IMG/VR virus record: IMGVR_UViG_3300023174_000123 | Coordinates: 1-64,000 of that record | Direction: 5' to 3' (one strand) | From: a virus | DNA length: 64,000 nt | Part shown: piece by piece, positions 15,705-24,905 of the stretch | Layout of the letters: every line of letters starts with the position of its first letter | Numbering within the stretch: position 1 is the first letter of the stretch | Notes under the pieces: generated by a model | What the model saw: only the letters and a program-made list of their open reading frames with translations | What the model was told of the DNA's origin: nothing | Database searches by the model: none | Translations under genes and position numbers: made by a program

Positions 15705-18700
15705 ATGGCACTAATATCACCAGGCGTAGAAGTCACAGTCATTGACGAAAGTCAGTACATTCCTGCCGCTACCAACTCGGTCCCTTACATCTTGATAGCC
15801 ACAGCACAGAACAAAGTTTCTGGCACAGGCGTAGGTGTTGCTGCCGGCACACTCAAGGCCAATGCTAACAGGCCTTATTTGATTACCAGTCAACGTGATC
15901 TATCGGCCACGTTTGGTGTGCCATTCTTTTACAAGACCACTGCAGGAACTCCTATCAATGGTTACGAGCTCAATGAATACGGTTTGTTGGCTGCTTACAG
16001 TGCCCTGGGTATTACCAATCGTGCCTATATCCAACGTGCTGACATTGATCTAGCCGCACTCACAGCTAGCCTGGTACGTCCAACAGGAAATCCTGACAAC
16101 GGAACCTACTGGTTTGATACCGCCGACAGCCTGTGGGGTATATTCCAGTGGAATCAAACCACAGCTGCCTTTACCAATCAGATCCCCACAGTGATCACTG
16201 ACACCACAGATCTTGAACCTAGTTCCACAGTGCCATTGCAGAGTATCGGCGCAATTGGTGATTATGCTGTGGTCACAACCAATGTAAACAACCCTGGTTA
16301 TTTCAAGCGCGGTGGACCCACAGTGGATCAAACCAGCGCCACTGACCTCAGTGATTACTACAATACCTGGGTTGAAATCGGTAGCGATGAATGGAAAACC
16401 TCTTGGCCCACAATACAAGGCACTTTGGCTCCGGCTACATTGACTGCTGGCAACACATTCCGTGTCAATGGCACTCTTATCACAGTGCCACCATCAACTA
16501 ATAACACCGTAGAAGGTGTCAGCGATGCCATCAACTCTGCCGCTATTACTGGAGTTTATTCATCATTCATCGACGGCAAACTACAGATTTATGCCAACAG
16601 CTTGGCCACAGCTGATGGCAGTACCGGTGGTGAAGGCGCAGTAGAAATCAATGCAGGCACAGGCACAGTGTTAACTGATCTTGGTATCAGCACCGGCACC
16701 AGCTATGCTCCAGCTTTCTTGGCAGCTCCCAACTATTCTTCACCACGTTGGAGAAGCACCGATGATCAACCTGAACCCACAGGTTCAGTATGGCAACGTA
16801 CCAACAATGTGAACCTTGGTGCTAACTTGGTAGTCAAGAAATACAATACCACACTGGGACAATTTGTACAGCAAGGTTGCGCTATCTATTCCAGCACCAG
16901 CCAAGCAACTTACACAATAGATCCATCCGGTGGTGGACGCAACATCCTGGCTGGAACCACAGTGGCCACAACCAATCCAGAATTTAATAACCCTGTGACA
17001 TTTGGCCTTGAAATTTTTGAAAGATACAGCACGGGATCTACTATTGTCACAGGTAGCACCAGTACACCTGGACCGTTTGTCAGTGGAAACAGATTTGACA
17101 TAGCAGCCACAATTCCTGGATCGGCCACATTGGCCAGCTCGGTCACAGCCGAGTTAACTGGCACTACAGTGGCAGATTTCGTCACAGCAGTGAGCGCTGC
17201 TGTGGGTTCGTCCACATTTGCAAGCTACGTGACAGCATCAGTCAACAGTGCAGGTTCCATTGTGTTTACACACTCAGCAGGTGGCGACATCGTATTGACC
17301 AACAACACAGGTACACCGCTGACCACCGCAGGATTTACCACCAGCACAGAATTTGTGCGTCCAGGCAACGGTAGCTCTTTGGTGTTGAGTTACTGGGTAG
17401 GTTCGCCAACATTTACCTACACAGCCAGCGCTACAGCACCCGATCAAGATCCTGCGTCTGGCACATATTGGTATTACAGTGCCACCACACAAGCAGATAT
17501 CATGATCCAGAACAATGGAATGTGGATGGGTTATCAGAATGTCACCAACGATGTGCGTGGTGACAACTTGAGTCTGACCAATGCCACTGGTCCTATATTC
17601 AGCACCACCGCACCTACCACACAGACTAACACAGCACAGAGTCCATTACAGTATGGTGATCTGTGGATTGATACCAGTGATTTGGAAAACTATCCTGTGA
17701 TCAGTCGTTGGAGTAACATTGAAGGTGCAGATCAGTGGGTGCAGATCAGCAACACAGATCAAACCACTCAGAATGGTATCTTGTTCGCAGATGCTCGTTG
17801 GGCTCCCAATGGCACAACCAACCCTATCACTGGCAATATTCCTACCATAGTGAGTTTGTTAACCAGCAACTATTTGGATCTAGATGCTCCAAATCCTGCA
17901 CTGTATCCACAAGGAACCTTGCTGTTCAACACACGCCGCAGTGGATTCAATGTCAAACAGTTTGAAGCAGATTATTTCAATACTTCTGCCTTTAATCTGG
18001 ATGTGTATGACAGCACCACACAATATGCCTACAATGATTTTGTCAACTACAATGGTGTGATTTATGTTTGCACAGCAACTCCTCCCACAGCAGGCATAGC
18101 TCCCAGCAACACAAGCTATTGGGCTGCCATTGAAACCAATACCTGGGTCACAGCCTCTGGCAACAAGTCTTCGGGCGCACCTTACATGGGTCGCCAGGCT
18201 CAGCGGGCTATCATAGTGGCTGCTCTCAAAAGCGGAATTGATTCCAGCGTGGAGATCCGCGAAGAACAACGTCAGTTTAACTTGATGGCTTGTCCACAGT
18301 ATCCTGAGTTGATTCCCAACATGGTTGAGCTGAACAACGATCGCAAAAACACAGCATTTGTAATTGGCGATACGCCATTGCGTCTTGGACCCGACGGCAA
18401 CCAAATCAGTGACTGGGCCAATGATGCAGGAGCAAGTGCAATTACTGGAGATGCTTTGGCCACCGGAGACGTATACCTTGGAGTATTCTATCCCAGCTGC
18501 CAGACCACAGACTTGAGCGGCAGCCCAGTGGTTACAGCTCCCAGCCACATGATGATTCGCACTATCATACGCAGTGATGAAGTTGCATTTCCTTGGTTGG
18601 CACCGGCCGGAACACGCCGCGGTGTGGTGGACAATGCCGCACGCATTGGTTATGTAAATGCTACCACTGGTGAGTTTATCACCATCGGTGTAAGTCAGAG

Positions 18701-19151
18701 TCTACGTGATGTGTTGTATCAATTGCGTATCAACCCAATCACTTTTGTGCCTGGAATTGGTATAACCAACTTTGGTAACAAGACCACGACTGCTAATATT
18801 ACAGCACTAGATCGCATCAACGTGGCACGCTTGGTAGCGTTTATACGTGGTAGATTGCAAGAAATTGGCAACACATTCTTGTTTGAACCCAATGATCAGA
18901 TCACTCGCAACGAGATCAAGAACACTATCGACAGTCTCATGATTGACTTGGTCAACAAGCGTGGTATCTATGACTACCTGGTGGTTTGCGACTTGACCAA
19001 CAACACGCCAGCTCGTATTGATGCCAACGAACTCTATGTTGATATTGCTATTGAACCAGTCAAAGCAGTTGAATTCATCTACATTCCACTGCGTATCAAG
19101 AACACTGGCGAAATTGCTACCAGCATCAGCACCGTGGCAACGGCAGCGTAA
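15705..19151 (+). CDS. 18: Tail sheath protein gp18-like, enlarged
   Basis: 1,148 residues against 659 in T4. The N-terminus (MALISPGVEVTVIDESQYIP, then LITSQRDLSATFGVPF) and the C-terminal contractile core (MMIRTIIRSDEVAFPWLAPA, later IYDYLVVCDLTNNTP) are typical sheath sequence. The extra length is inserted in the middle. Two related modules near residues 245-330 and 460-550 (NTVEGVSDAINSAAITGVYS and VADFVTAVSAAVGSSTFAS) resemble flagellin/hook-type insert repeats. Near residues 765-810 there is a CBM5/12-like sugar-binding motif (YDSTTQYAYNDFVNYNGVIY, closing with YWAAIE). These should project from the sheath surface. Late promoter, AAGGA ribosome site. Confidence 0.92.
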   Translation: MALISPGVEVTVIDESQYIPAATNSVPYILIATAQNKVSGTGVGVAAGTLKANANRPYLITSQRDLSATFGVPFFYKTTAGTPINGYELNEYGLLAAYSALGITNRAYIQRADIDLAALTASLVRPTGNPDNGTYWFDTADSLWGIFQWNQTTAAFTNQIPTVITDTTDLEPSSTVPLQSIGAIGDYAVVTTNVNNPGYFKRGGPTVDQTSATDLSDYYNTWVEIGSDEWKTSWPTIQGTLAPATLTAGNTFRVNGTLITVPPSTNNTVEGVSDAINSAAITGVYSSFIDGKLQIYANSLATADGSTGGEGAVEINAGTGTVLTDLGISTGTSYAPAFLAAPNYSSPRWRSTDDQPEPTGSVWQRTNNVNLGANLVVKKYNTTLGQFVQQGCAIYSSTSQATYTIDPSGGGRNILAGTTVATTNPEFNNPVTFGLEIFERYSTGSTIVTGSTSTPGPFVSGNRFDIAATIPGSATLASSVTAELTGTTVADFVTAVSAAVGSSTFASYVTASVNSAGSIVFTHSAGGDIVLTNNTGTPLTTAGFTTSTEFVRPGNGSSLVLSYWVGSPTFTYTASATAPDQDPASGTYWYYSATTQADIMIQNNGMWMGYQNVTNDVRGDNLSLTNATGPIFSTTAPTTQTNTAQSPLQYGDLWIDTSDLENYPVISRWSNIEGADQWVQISNTDQTTQNGILFADARWAPNGTTNPITGNIPTIVSLLTSNYLDLDAPNPALYPQGTLLFNTRRSGFNVKQFEADYFNTSAFNLDVYDSTTQYAYNDFVNYNGVIYVCTATPPTAGIAPSNTSYWAAIETNTWVTASGNKSSGAPYMGRQAQRAIIVAALKSGIDSSVEIREEQRQFNLMACPQYPELIPNMVELNNDRKNTAFVIGDTPLRLGPDGNQISDWANDAGASAITGDALATGDVYLGVFYPSCQTTDLSGSPVVTAPSHMMIRTIIRSDEVAFPWLAPAGTRRGVVDNAARIGYVNATTGEFITIGVSQSLRDVLYQLRINPITFVPGIGITNFGNKTTTANITALDRINVARLVAFIRGRLQEIGNTFLFEPNDQITRNEIKNTIDSLMIDLVNKRGIYDYLVVCDLTNNTPARIDANELYVDIAIEPVKAVEFIYIPLRIKNTGEIATSISTVATAA

Positions 19152-19169
19152 CACCATGGTCCAAACAAC

Positions 19170-19177
19170 CATAAATA
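19170..19177 (+). promoter_or_regulatory. Late promoter CATAAATA for the tail tube gene
   Basis: The ATG at 19199 lies 21 bases downstream, with AGGAG at 19187-19191 in the leader. Confidence 0.75.
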
Positions 19178-19198
19178 AAGTATATAGGAGATAATACC

Positions 19199-19819
19199 AT
19201 GGCAGTTTCATCGTTGACAAGAATGACAGTGCCTTTGGCCAGTGACCAAAGCAATCCAAATCAGGGCTTGTTGATGCCCAAACTCAAGTATCGCTTTAGA
19301 GTGATATTTGAAAATTTTGGAGTCAGCACGCCTCGCACAGAACTCACCAAGCAAGTGATCGACTTCACTCGCCCCAGCGTGACTTTTGCTGACATTGATG
19401 TGCCCATCTATAACAGCACTGTGAAACTGGCTGGCAAATACACCTGGGATAACATTACCTGTAACCTGCGTGATGACGCCGGCGGCAATGTTTCCAGGCT
19501 GGTTGGTGAACAGCTACAGAAGCAGTTGGACTTCATGGAAATGGCGTCAGCAGCCTCAGGTATTGACTACAAGTTCTTGACCCGATTTGAAATCCTAGAC
19601 GGCGGCAATGGTGTTGCTGAACCCGTAGTTTTGGAAAACTGGGAAATCTATGGTTGCTACTTGCAAGGCGTAAATTACAACAACGTGGACTATGGTGCCA
19701 GCGAAGCTGTGACAATCACCATGACCATACGCTTTGACAACGCCAACCAGACTCCTGGACAAGGTGTTGGAACATTGGTTGGAAGAACAGTGGGTGACGT
19801 AGCTACCGGGGTAGGCTAA
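19199..19819 (+). CDS. 19: Tail tube protein gp19-like
   Basis: 206 residues against 163 in T4. It follows the sheath gene, as in T4. LKYRFRVIFENFG near the N-terminus and YGASEAVTITMTIRFDNANQ near the C-terminus fit the tube fold that forms stacked hexameric rings inside the sheath. A late promoter and a strong AGGAG support high expression. The next gene, 5 bases after its stop, is probably a larger relative. Confidence 0.85.
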   Translation: MAVSSLTRMTVPLASDQSNPNQGLLMPKLKYRFRVIFENFGVSTPRTELTKQVIDFTRPSVTFADIDVPIYNSTVKLAGKYTWDNITCNLRDDAGGNVSRLVGEQLQKQLDFMEMASAASGIDYKFLTRFEILDGGNGVAEPVVLENWEIYGCYLQGVNYNNVDYGASEAVTITMTIRFDNANQTPGQGVGTLVGRTVGDVATGVG

Positions 19820-19824
19820 ACGTC

Positions 19825-21051
19825 ATGGCCTGGGGACAAGATTTCCTCAAAGGATTTTTTGGCGCTGATGCATTAAAAACTTACAGTCACGCCAGCAAAA
19901 CTTTCCTAACCAACGGATACGAACTAGCCCCGCGGCAGAAGTTCTTATTCCATGTTTACTTTACCATAAACACACAGCAGGTTCCTGCACTTCGTGATGC
20001 CTTTCCTAACCAGGATGTAGCACAGGTTGGCCTCATGGTCAAGAACATACAGTTGCCCAGTTACCAGATGAGTGTGGAAACACTGAATCAATACAACCGT
20101 AAAAGGCTGGCACAGACCAAGATTGACTACAATCCTGTGCAGGTAGAATTCCACGACGATGGTGGGGATCTAGTGCGCAACATGTGGTATAACTATTTCA
20201 AATACTACTACAAAGATCCCAGCCAAAAATACGACAACGTTTCCAGCACCAACGGTCAAATGGCCGCCATGATGCAAAGCCCAGTGGGATTCAGCTACAA
20301 CAACAGAGACATCTACGACAACAGTCGCACCGTCAATGACTGGGGCTACATTGGTGAAAGCGCCAACGACGGTTATACTACTCTAGATGGATCAGCTTCA
20401 GGCAAGCCTCCGTTCTTCCGTGACATACGTATCTATGGACTGAACCAACGCAGATTCGCCGAGTATATACTAATCAATCCCATGGTCACAGAGTGGAATC
20501 ATGATACCTATGATTATTCACAAGGTGGCGGAACCATGAGTCACAGGATGACGGTGCGCTATGAAACAGTCAAATACTATACCGGAGCCATTGGAGGCGT
20601 AAGGCCTGATACCAACGTGGTTGGATTTGCTGACCCAGCCTATTACGACACTGTGCCCAGCGCCCTGGCACGACCTGGAGCCACACAGACTGTTTTGGGT
20701 CAAGGTGGATTGTTGGATGCTGGCATAGGCATCATTGAAGATCTACAGAGCGGCGGAGTGGCCGGCGCCATTGGTGCAGTGCAAAAAGCTGGCACTGCCT
20801 ACTACACATTCAAAGACAAAAATATCCGCGCCACAGTCAACGAAGAAATCAATCAAAGTGCCAGAAACATCATACGTGGCAGTCTACCCGGAGCTGTTCG
20901 TGGTGCCATTGGAAGCACTGCGTCATCGCCTAATCCTTTGGGCATACCCACACCAAATCGTGGACAGTTGGATGGCATATTCTTTCCAACACCGCCAAGG
21001 TCGGCCACCACTACACCGCCTTTTAATCCTGCTGGTGGAGGCGGAGCATGA
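19825..21051 (+). CDS. Tail-tube-like structural protein
   Basis: 408 residues. Residues 35-60 (LAPRQKFLFHVYFTINTQ) and 90-125 (YNPVQVEFHDDGGDLVRNMW, then YFKYYYKD) are tube-fold elements. YGLNQRRFAEYILINPMVTE and GTMSHRMTVRYETVKYYTG continue that pattern. The C-terminal 130 residues are low-complexity, Gly/Ala/Pro-rich and probably extended. It may be a baseplate-proximal or tube-terminator member of the gp19/gp48/gp54 superfamily; which one cannot be decided here. It lies 5 bases after gene 19 and overlaps the next ATG by 4 bases. Confidence 0.72.
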   Translation: MAWGQDFLKGFFGADALKTYSHASKTFLTNGYELAPRQKFLFHVYFTINTQQVPALRDAFPNQDVAQVGLMVKNIQLPSYQMSVETLNQYNRKRLAQTKIDYNPVQVEFHDDGGDLVRNMWYNYFKYYYKDPSQKYDNVSSTNGQMAAMMQSPVGFSYNNRDIYDNSRTVNDWGYIGESANDGYTTLDGSASGKPPFFRDIRIYGLNQRRFAEYILINPMVTEWNHDTYDYSQGGGTMSHRMTVRYETVKYYTGAIGGVRPDTNVVGFADPAYYDTVPSALARPGATQTVLGQGGLLDAGIGIIEDLQSGGVAGAIGAVQKAGTAYYTFKDKNIRATVNEEINQSARNIIRGSLPGAVRGAIGSTASSPNPLGIPTPNRGQLDGIFFPTPPRSATTTPPFNPAGGGGA

Positions 21052-21413
21052 GCACAATAAACACAGCCAACCCTACAATAGATCAAACAGTGCGCATCTA
21101 TGATGCGTTCTACAACTACGCTGCTAATATTCCTGCAGAAGAATATGATGCCGTGCTGAGCTATTTCAAAAATGTGTTTACCACTAGATTGGCCGCAGAA
21201 AATTTTACTTCAGCTCTGTTTAGAGTGGCCGAAGAAACCAATCAAAGTGCCTTGACCCTGTTGCAAACATTCCAACAAGGTGGGCAAAGTGAGCCAGAAG
21301 TCACCATACTCATGGCCTACTATCTCAACAGTGTGCGCAGTCCAGCTACCTTGTTGGGTGTGTTGACTCCTACCCAGCCCAACTTCTACGCTGCCAGAAA
21401 CGTAAAGGCCTGA
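21048..21413 (+). CDS. Small conserved structural-operon protein, unknown
   Basis: 121 residues, mostly helical. It starts in an ATGA overlap with the tube-like gene. Segments VRIYDAFYNYAANIPAEEYD, YFKNVFTTRLAAENFTSALF and ILMAYYLNSVRSPATLLGVL suggest a small helical bundle. I recognise no family. Its position between tail tube and head completion genes suggests a minor virion or assembly factor. Confidence 0.72.
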   Translation: MSTINTANPTIDQTVRIYDAFYNYAANIPAEEYDAVLSYFKNVFTTRLAAENFTSALFRVAEETNQSALTLLQTFQQGGQSEPEVTILMAYYLNSVRSPATLLGVLTPTQPNFYAARNVKA

Positions 21414-21415
21414 TC

Positions 21416-21859
21416 ATGGCCAATTTCCGTCAAGGCGTATACACTGTTAGGAATCCTCAAAAATACGTGGGCAAAGGCACCCCCAGATACAGATCGGGCT
21501 GGGAGCTTACTTTTATGATGTTTCTTGACAGCAATGACAACATTGTTCAATGGGCTTCAGAAAGCATTACCATACCCTATAGAAATCCCATCACCGGCAA
21601 GCAAAGCATGTATGTGCCAGATTTTTTTGTGACTTACCGTGGACGTGACAATACCACACGTGCCGAACTGATAGAAATCAAGCCCAAAAAACAAAGTCTA
21701 ATTGAAAGTAAAATGAGCGACCGAGACCGTGCTATTGTGGCAGTCAACTACGCCAAGTGGGATTCTGCAACCAAATGGGCACGGCGCAACGGACTCACAT
21801 TTAGAGTAATCAACGAAGACATGATATTCCATCAAGGTAGTCGAAAAACCGGTAAATAG
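21416..21859 (+). CDS. 4: Head completion protein gp4-like
   Basis: 147 residues, close to T4 gp4 (150). YRSGWELTFMMFLDSNDNIV, YVPDFFVTYRG and ELIEIKPKKQS form the Glu, Asp and Glu-x-Lys pattern of a TnsA/restriction-endonuclease-like fold, which is characteristic of gp4. In T4, gp4 completes filled heads before tail joining. It lies 2 bases after the preceding stop, followed at once by the small terminase gene. Confidence 0.85.
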   Translation: MANFRQGVYTVRNPQKYVGKGTPRYRSGWELTFMMFLDSNDNIVQWASESITIPYRNPITGKQSMYVPDFFVTYRGRDNTTRAELIEIKPKKQSLIESKMSDRDRAIVAVNYAKWDSATKWARRNGLTFRVINEDMIFHQGSRKTGK

Positions 21860-21862
21860 GTC

Positions 21863-22360
21863 ATGACTCGTCGCCTTGAAGAACTGTTTGATTTGCCACC
21901 CAGTGGTAGCACCAGCGAAACCACTGAACCCGAATCTATTCCTGCCACGCAGATAGCACTCAAAGAAATCAATGCTACCATAGACAAAATTGACGAAGCC
22001 CTGCCGGCTGTGCGAGGCTTGGATGCGTCTGACACTGAAATGGATGAAATAGCAGCCAAGGCACAAGAGACCTTTGACAATTTGATGGACTTGGGGTTCA
22101 ATGTAGATAGTCGTTACAGCGGCGAAATATTTGCAGTGGCTGGCACCATGCTGGGCCATGCGCTCACAGCCAAAACGGCCAAGCTAAACAAGAAGTTGAA
22201 AATGGTCGATCTGCAACTGAAAAAGCTCAAAATGGATCAGGATCGGGCCAGCACTGCCGGAGATGAAGCAGTGGAAACGGCACACGGACAGATATTGAGC
22301 CGCAATGATTTGCTAGAGCGTCTGATGGCGTCTAGAGACCAAAAAGATACAAAAGCATAA
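21863..22360 (+). CDS. 16: Small terminase subunit gp16-like
   Basis: 165 residues, T4 gp16 164. It is highly helical, with MTRRLEELFDLPPS at the start and a central coiled-coil segment AKLNKKLKMVDLQLKKLKMD, the ring-forming helices of small terminases. Marine T4-like phages encode a very similar protein as gp16. It regulates the gp17 motor, which is encoded 12 kb downstream rather than next to it as in T4. The TAA stop is part of the next late promoter. Confidence 0.75.
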   Translation: MTRRLEELFDLPPSGSTSETTEPESIPATQIALKEINATIDKIDEALPAVRGLDASDTEMDEIAAKAQETFDNLMDLGFNVDSRYSGEIFAVAGTMLGHALTAKTAKLNKKLKMVDLQLKKLKMDQDRASTAGDEAVETAHGQILSRNDLLERLMASRDQKDTKA

Positions 22361-22363
22361 ATA
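22356..22363 (+). promoter_or_regulatory. Late promoter CATAAATA overlapping a stop codon
   Basis: It contains the TAA stop of gene 16 (22358-22360). The leader carries AGGGA (22369-22373) before the ATG at 22382. It drives the capsid-targeted cluster. Confidence 0.75.
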
Positions 22364-22381
22364 TCATATAGGGATACAAAT

Positions 22382-22990
22382 ATGAAAAAATTTCAAGAAT
22401 ACCTGGCCGAAAGCGAAAGAACCTACCGCTATAGGATCAAAATCGTGGGTGACGTAGCACCTGACTTTGTCAAGATGCTGACTGAAAAACTCAAACAGTT
22501 TGATCCGGTCAAGATTGGTTCGCCAAAAACCACGCCGGTGCAACTCAAGCCTGCTGACTTCCCCAAGCACAGCAATGACTCAGTGACCAGCATGGATTGT
22601 GAATTCCGCTATCCAGCCATTGAACCACAGATCAAACAGATCGCACAGTTATTGTTCTTGGATCCTAATAGAATCATCATGTTGACCACACCGCACGAAG
22701 ACAGCATGGACGTCGAGCGTGAAAAGATCGCGGATCAAAACAAAGATCTGCTCACTGACACAGACTATCCTGCTCCTGACGCTGAACAAAAGGCACTCAG
22801 CAAAGATTATTCGGCACCCTATGACGAACATGCTGTGTTGAAGAATGCCTATCGCAGTGACTTCACAGTAGCTGGAGGCAAGACACCACCAGCCAAGACT
22901 ACAAATGATTTGCCTATGGGCACATCAAGCCCTATGACCAAGGTCAAGCGACCACCACGCCCAGCCACTGGCGCCAACCCAAGAGGATAA
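22382..22990 (+). CDS. Putative internal head protein with capsid-targeting sequence
   Basis: 202 residues. The first ten, MKKFQEYLAE, match the T4 internal-protein capsid-targeting sequence MKTYQEFIAE at six positions, with conservative changes at the rest bar one. The end L-A-E fits the T4 prohead protease rule, a hydrophobic residue, any residue, then Glu. The next part (RTYRYRIKIVGDVAPDFVKM, then FDPVKIGSPKTTPVQL) looks like a small alpha/beta domain. The C-terminal third is Pro/Lys-rich and disordered. I infer that it is packaged in the prohead, trimmed after Glu10, and possibly injected with DNA. It could alternatively be a core scaffold component. Confidence 0.7.
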   Translation: MKKFQEYLAESERTYRYRIKIVGDVAPDFVKMLTEKLKQFDPVKIGSPKTTPVQLKPADFPKHSNDSVTSMDCEFRYPAIEPQIKQIAQLLFLDPNRIIMLTTPHEDSMDVEREKIADQNKDLLTDTDYPAPDAEQKALSKDYSAPYDEHAVLKNAYRSDFTVAGGKTPPAKTTNDLPMGTSSPMTKVKRPPRPATGANPRG

Positions 22991-22994
22991 CAGC

Positions 22995-24905
22995 ATGACA
23001 TTTTTTTACGACCTAAATAAGAAGTTGGCTGACCTGGCCAAGAAACAAGACCTTGTTGAGAGTGCTCAGCCAGTGGCTGAACGTAGCACTGGTGACTACT
23101 CGGCCAAGAAAGCTGCTGCGGGCAAAGACATTGGTAAGCCTGGCAAGATGTTTTCAAAGATTGCTAAGTCGGCAGGCGAGCGTTATGGCTCCAAAGAGCG
23201 TGGCGAGAAAGTTGCAGGTGCTGTATTAGCCAAACTGCGTGCCAAAGAAAGTGCCGGCAACATGGATGAGAGTGCTCTCCAAGCATACCTGGGTAAAAAG
23301 AAATACGGCGAGACTGGCATGAAGGCCCTGCAGAAAGCCGGCCGTGAAGGCGCCAGCAAAGAGACCATGGCCAAGATCCGTGCCAAACACGACAAGATGG
23401 ACGAAGAAATAGCCGACGAAGGCAACGCATTTACAGCCAAGCTCAAGAGCACACCCAAGGGTGGCGAGTTTGAACTGGATGGCAAAAAATACAAAGACAC
23501 CAGCAACATCGAAGAGAAAAAAGAAACCAAAAAATCTCGCAGTGCTGGCACAGCATTTGATCCTGAAGTGGCCAAATCAATGTTTGCCACCAAAGACGAG
23601 CATCCAAGATATGATGTCAAAGACACAGGCTACAGTAAACGTTACACAAGAAAAGAAGAACCTGAAGAAAAAGATGATGTAGAAGTCACGGATCAACCCA
23701 AGAAGAAAGGTCGTCCAAAAGGTCCTGAGAAAGGTCCTGAGCGTGTAACCAAAGGCAGCCACAAGTACAAAATGGTCAATGGCAAGCGTGTCAAGAAAGA
23801 AAAGACCGAAGAAGATCTTGACACCGACGGCGTCATGATGACACGTCCGTCAAACATGAGTTCGGAAGACATTGAAAGTGTCAGCCTGATCAACAAAGGT
23901 GAATACGATCGTGAAGGCGAAATGGCCAAGGACGATTTGGAAAGTCTTGCCATGGCTGCCAAAGAGTTGCATGCCATTCTTGGCGACGATGAAAATCTGC
24001 CTGAGTGGGTCCAAAGCAAAATCACCAAGGCCTTGGATTATATCAACAGCAGCAATCAATACATGCATCAACAAAAAGATGATGCAGAACCCGTGGCAGA
24101 AAAAGCCGTCAGCCAGGCACAACGCAGAGCCGCTGGCATAGCACATGCCGCACAAAAAGGCGAGATCCCCAAAAGCGAGTTGCGTGGCGCGTCAAAAGAA
24201 ATGGCCCGGATGCCCAAGGGTGAACTGCACAAGTTTGCAGCGACCAAAGAAAAAGGTCTTCCAAAGAAAGTCAAAGAAGCCGGCAAACCCGACTTTTTAG
24301 ATCTTGACAAGGATGGCAACAAGTCCGAACCCATGAAACAAGCTGCCAAACAAGCCAAAGGCAAGACGAAAGAAGAAGCCGTTGACGAAACAACTGTAGC
24401 CGGATCAGTGGCCACAGCACCCACTGGTGGTAAATCCAAGGGCGGTGTGCAGTTTGGCAAGGGCGTGTATGAAAGCCTGGATCGAAAGTTCCGGCAGGCA
24501 CTCACAGAAGGCATGAACGTAAGTGTGAACATGAACACTGGTCCTGATGGTAATCCCAGCAAGAACATCACTGTCAGTGCCGACGGTGAAGATGCAGAAG
24601 CCTTGGCCGCATTGTTAAAGATGGCTGGCATGGGCGGTCACGACAACGCAGAAAGCTGTGGCACCTGTGGCAAAGCACCCTGTGGCTGTGAGGAATTAGA
24701 TGAGAACAGCCCAGACTGGCCCACAAACACAGAAACCAGCGACAATGCCATGCAGTATTCAGGAGGCCTCAATGGTCCTAAATCAACTGGACAAACAACA
24801 GTTCCTGTGATTGCCAGCCAACTGCGTCGCCAAGTTTCAATGGAAGAGTCAATGGAACTTGAGCGCAATCTGTTCCGTTTATACCAAAACTATAAAGCAC
24901 AATGA
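22995..24905 (+). CDS. Large charged prohead-core-like protein
   Basis: 636 residues, extremely Lys/Glu/Ala-rich and largely disordered. An N-terminal L-V-E (residues 20-22) and several later sites such as L-T-E fit prohead protease cleavage. AVSQAQRRAAGIAHAAQKGE, with KSELRGASKEMARM after it, resembles the DUF3008 type. FLDLDKDGNKSEPM contains an EF-hand-like calcium loop. Near the C-terminus CGTCGKAPCGC could bind zinc. It lies between two proteins with capsid-targeting starts and overlaps the next ATG (ATGA). A scaffold or internal core polyprotein is most likely; this is inference. Confidence 0.68.
   Translation: MTFFYDLNKKLADLAKKQDLVESAQPVAERSTGDYSAKKAAAGKDIGKPGKMFSKIAKSAGERYGSKERGEKVAGAVLAKLRAKESAGNMDESALQAYLGKKKYGETGMKALQKAGREGASKETMAKIRAKHDKMDEEIADEGNAFTAKLKSTPKGGEFELDGKKYKDTSNIEEKKETKKSRSAGTAFDPEVAKSMFATKDEHPRYDVKDTGYSKRYTRKEEPEEKDDVEVTDQPKKKGRPKGPEKGPERVTKGSHKYKMVNGKRVKKEKTEEDLDTDGVMMTRPSNMSSEDIESVSLINKGEYDREGEMAKDDLESLAMAAKELHAILGDDENLPEWVQSKITKALDYINSSNQYMHQQKDDAEPVAEKAVSQAQRRAAGIAHAAQKGEIPKSELRGASKEMARMPKGELHKFAATKEKGLPKKVKEAGKPDFLDLDKDGNKSEPMKQAAKQAKGKTKEEAVDETTVAGSVATAPTGGKSKGGVQFGKGVYESLDRKFRQALTEGMNVSVNMNTGPDGNPSKNITVSADGEDAEALAALLKMAGMGGHDNAESCGTCGKAPCGCEELDENSPDWPTNTETSDNAMQYSGGLNGPKSTGQTTVPVIASQLRRQVSMEESMELERNLFRLYQNYKAQ

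Noticed and set aside
17880-18548. Minus-strand open frame of 222 codons in the sheath gene
   Set aside because: It lies antisense to a strongly conserved structural gene, lacks a ribosome site and resembles no family.
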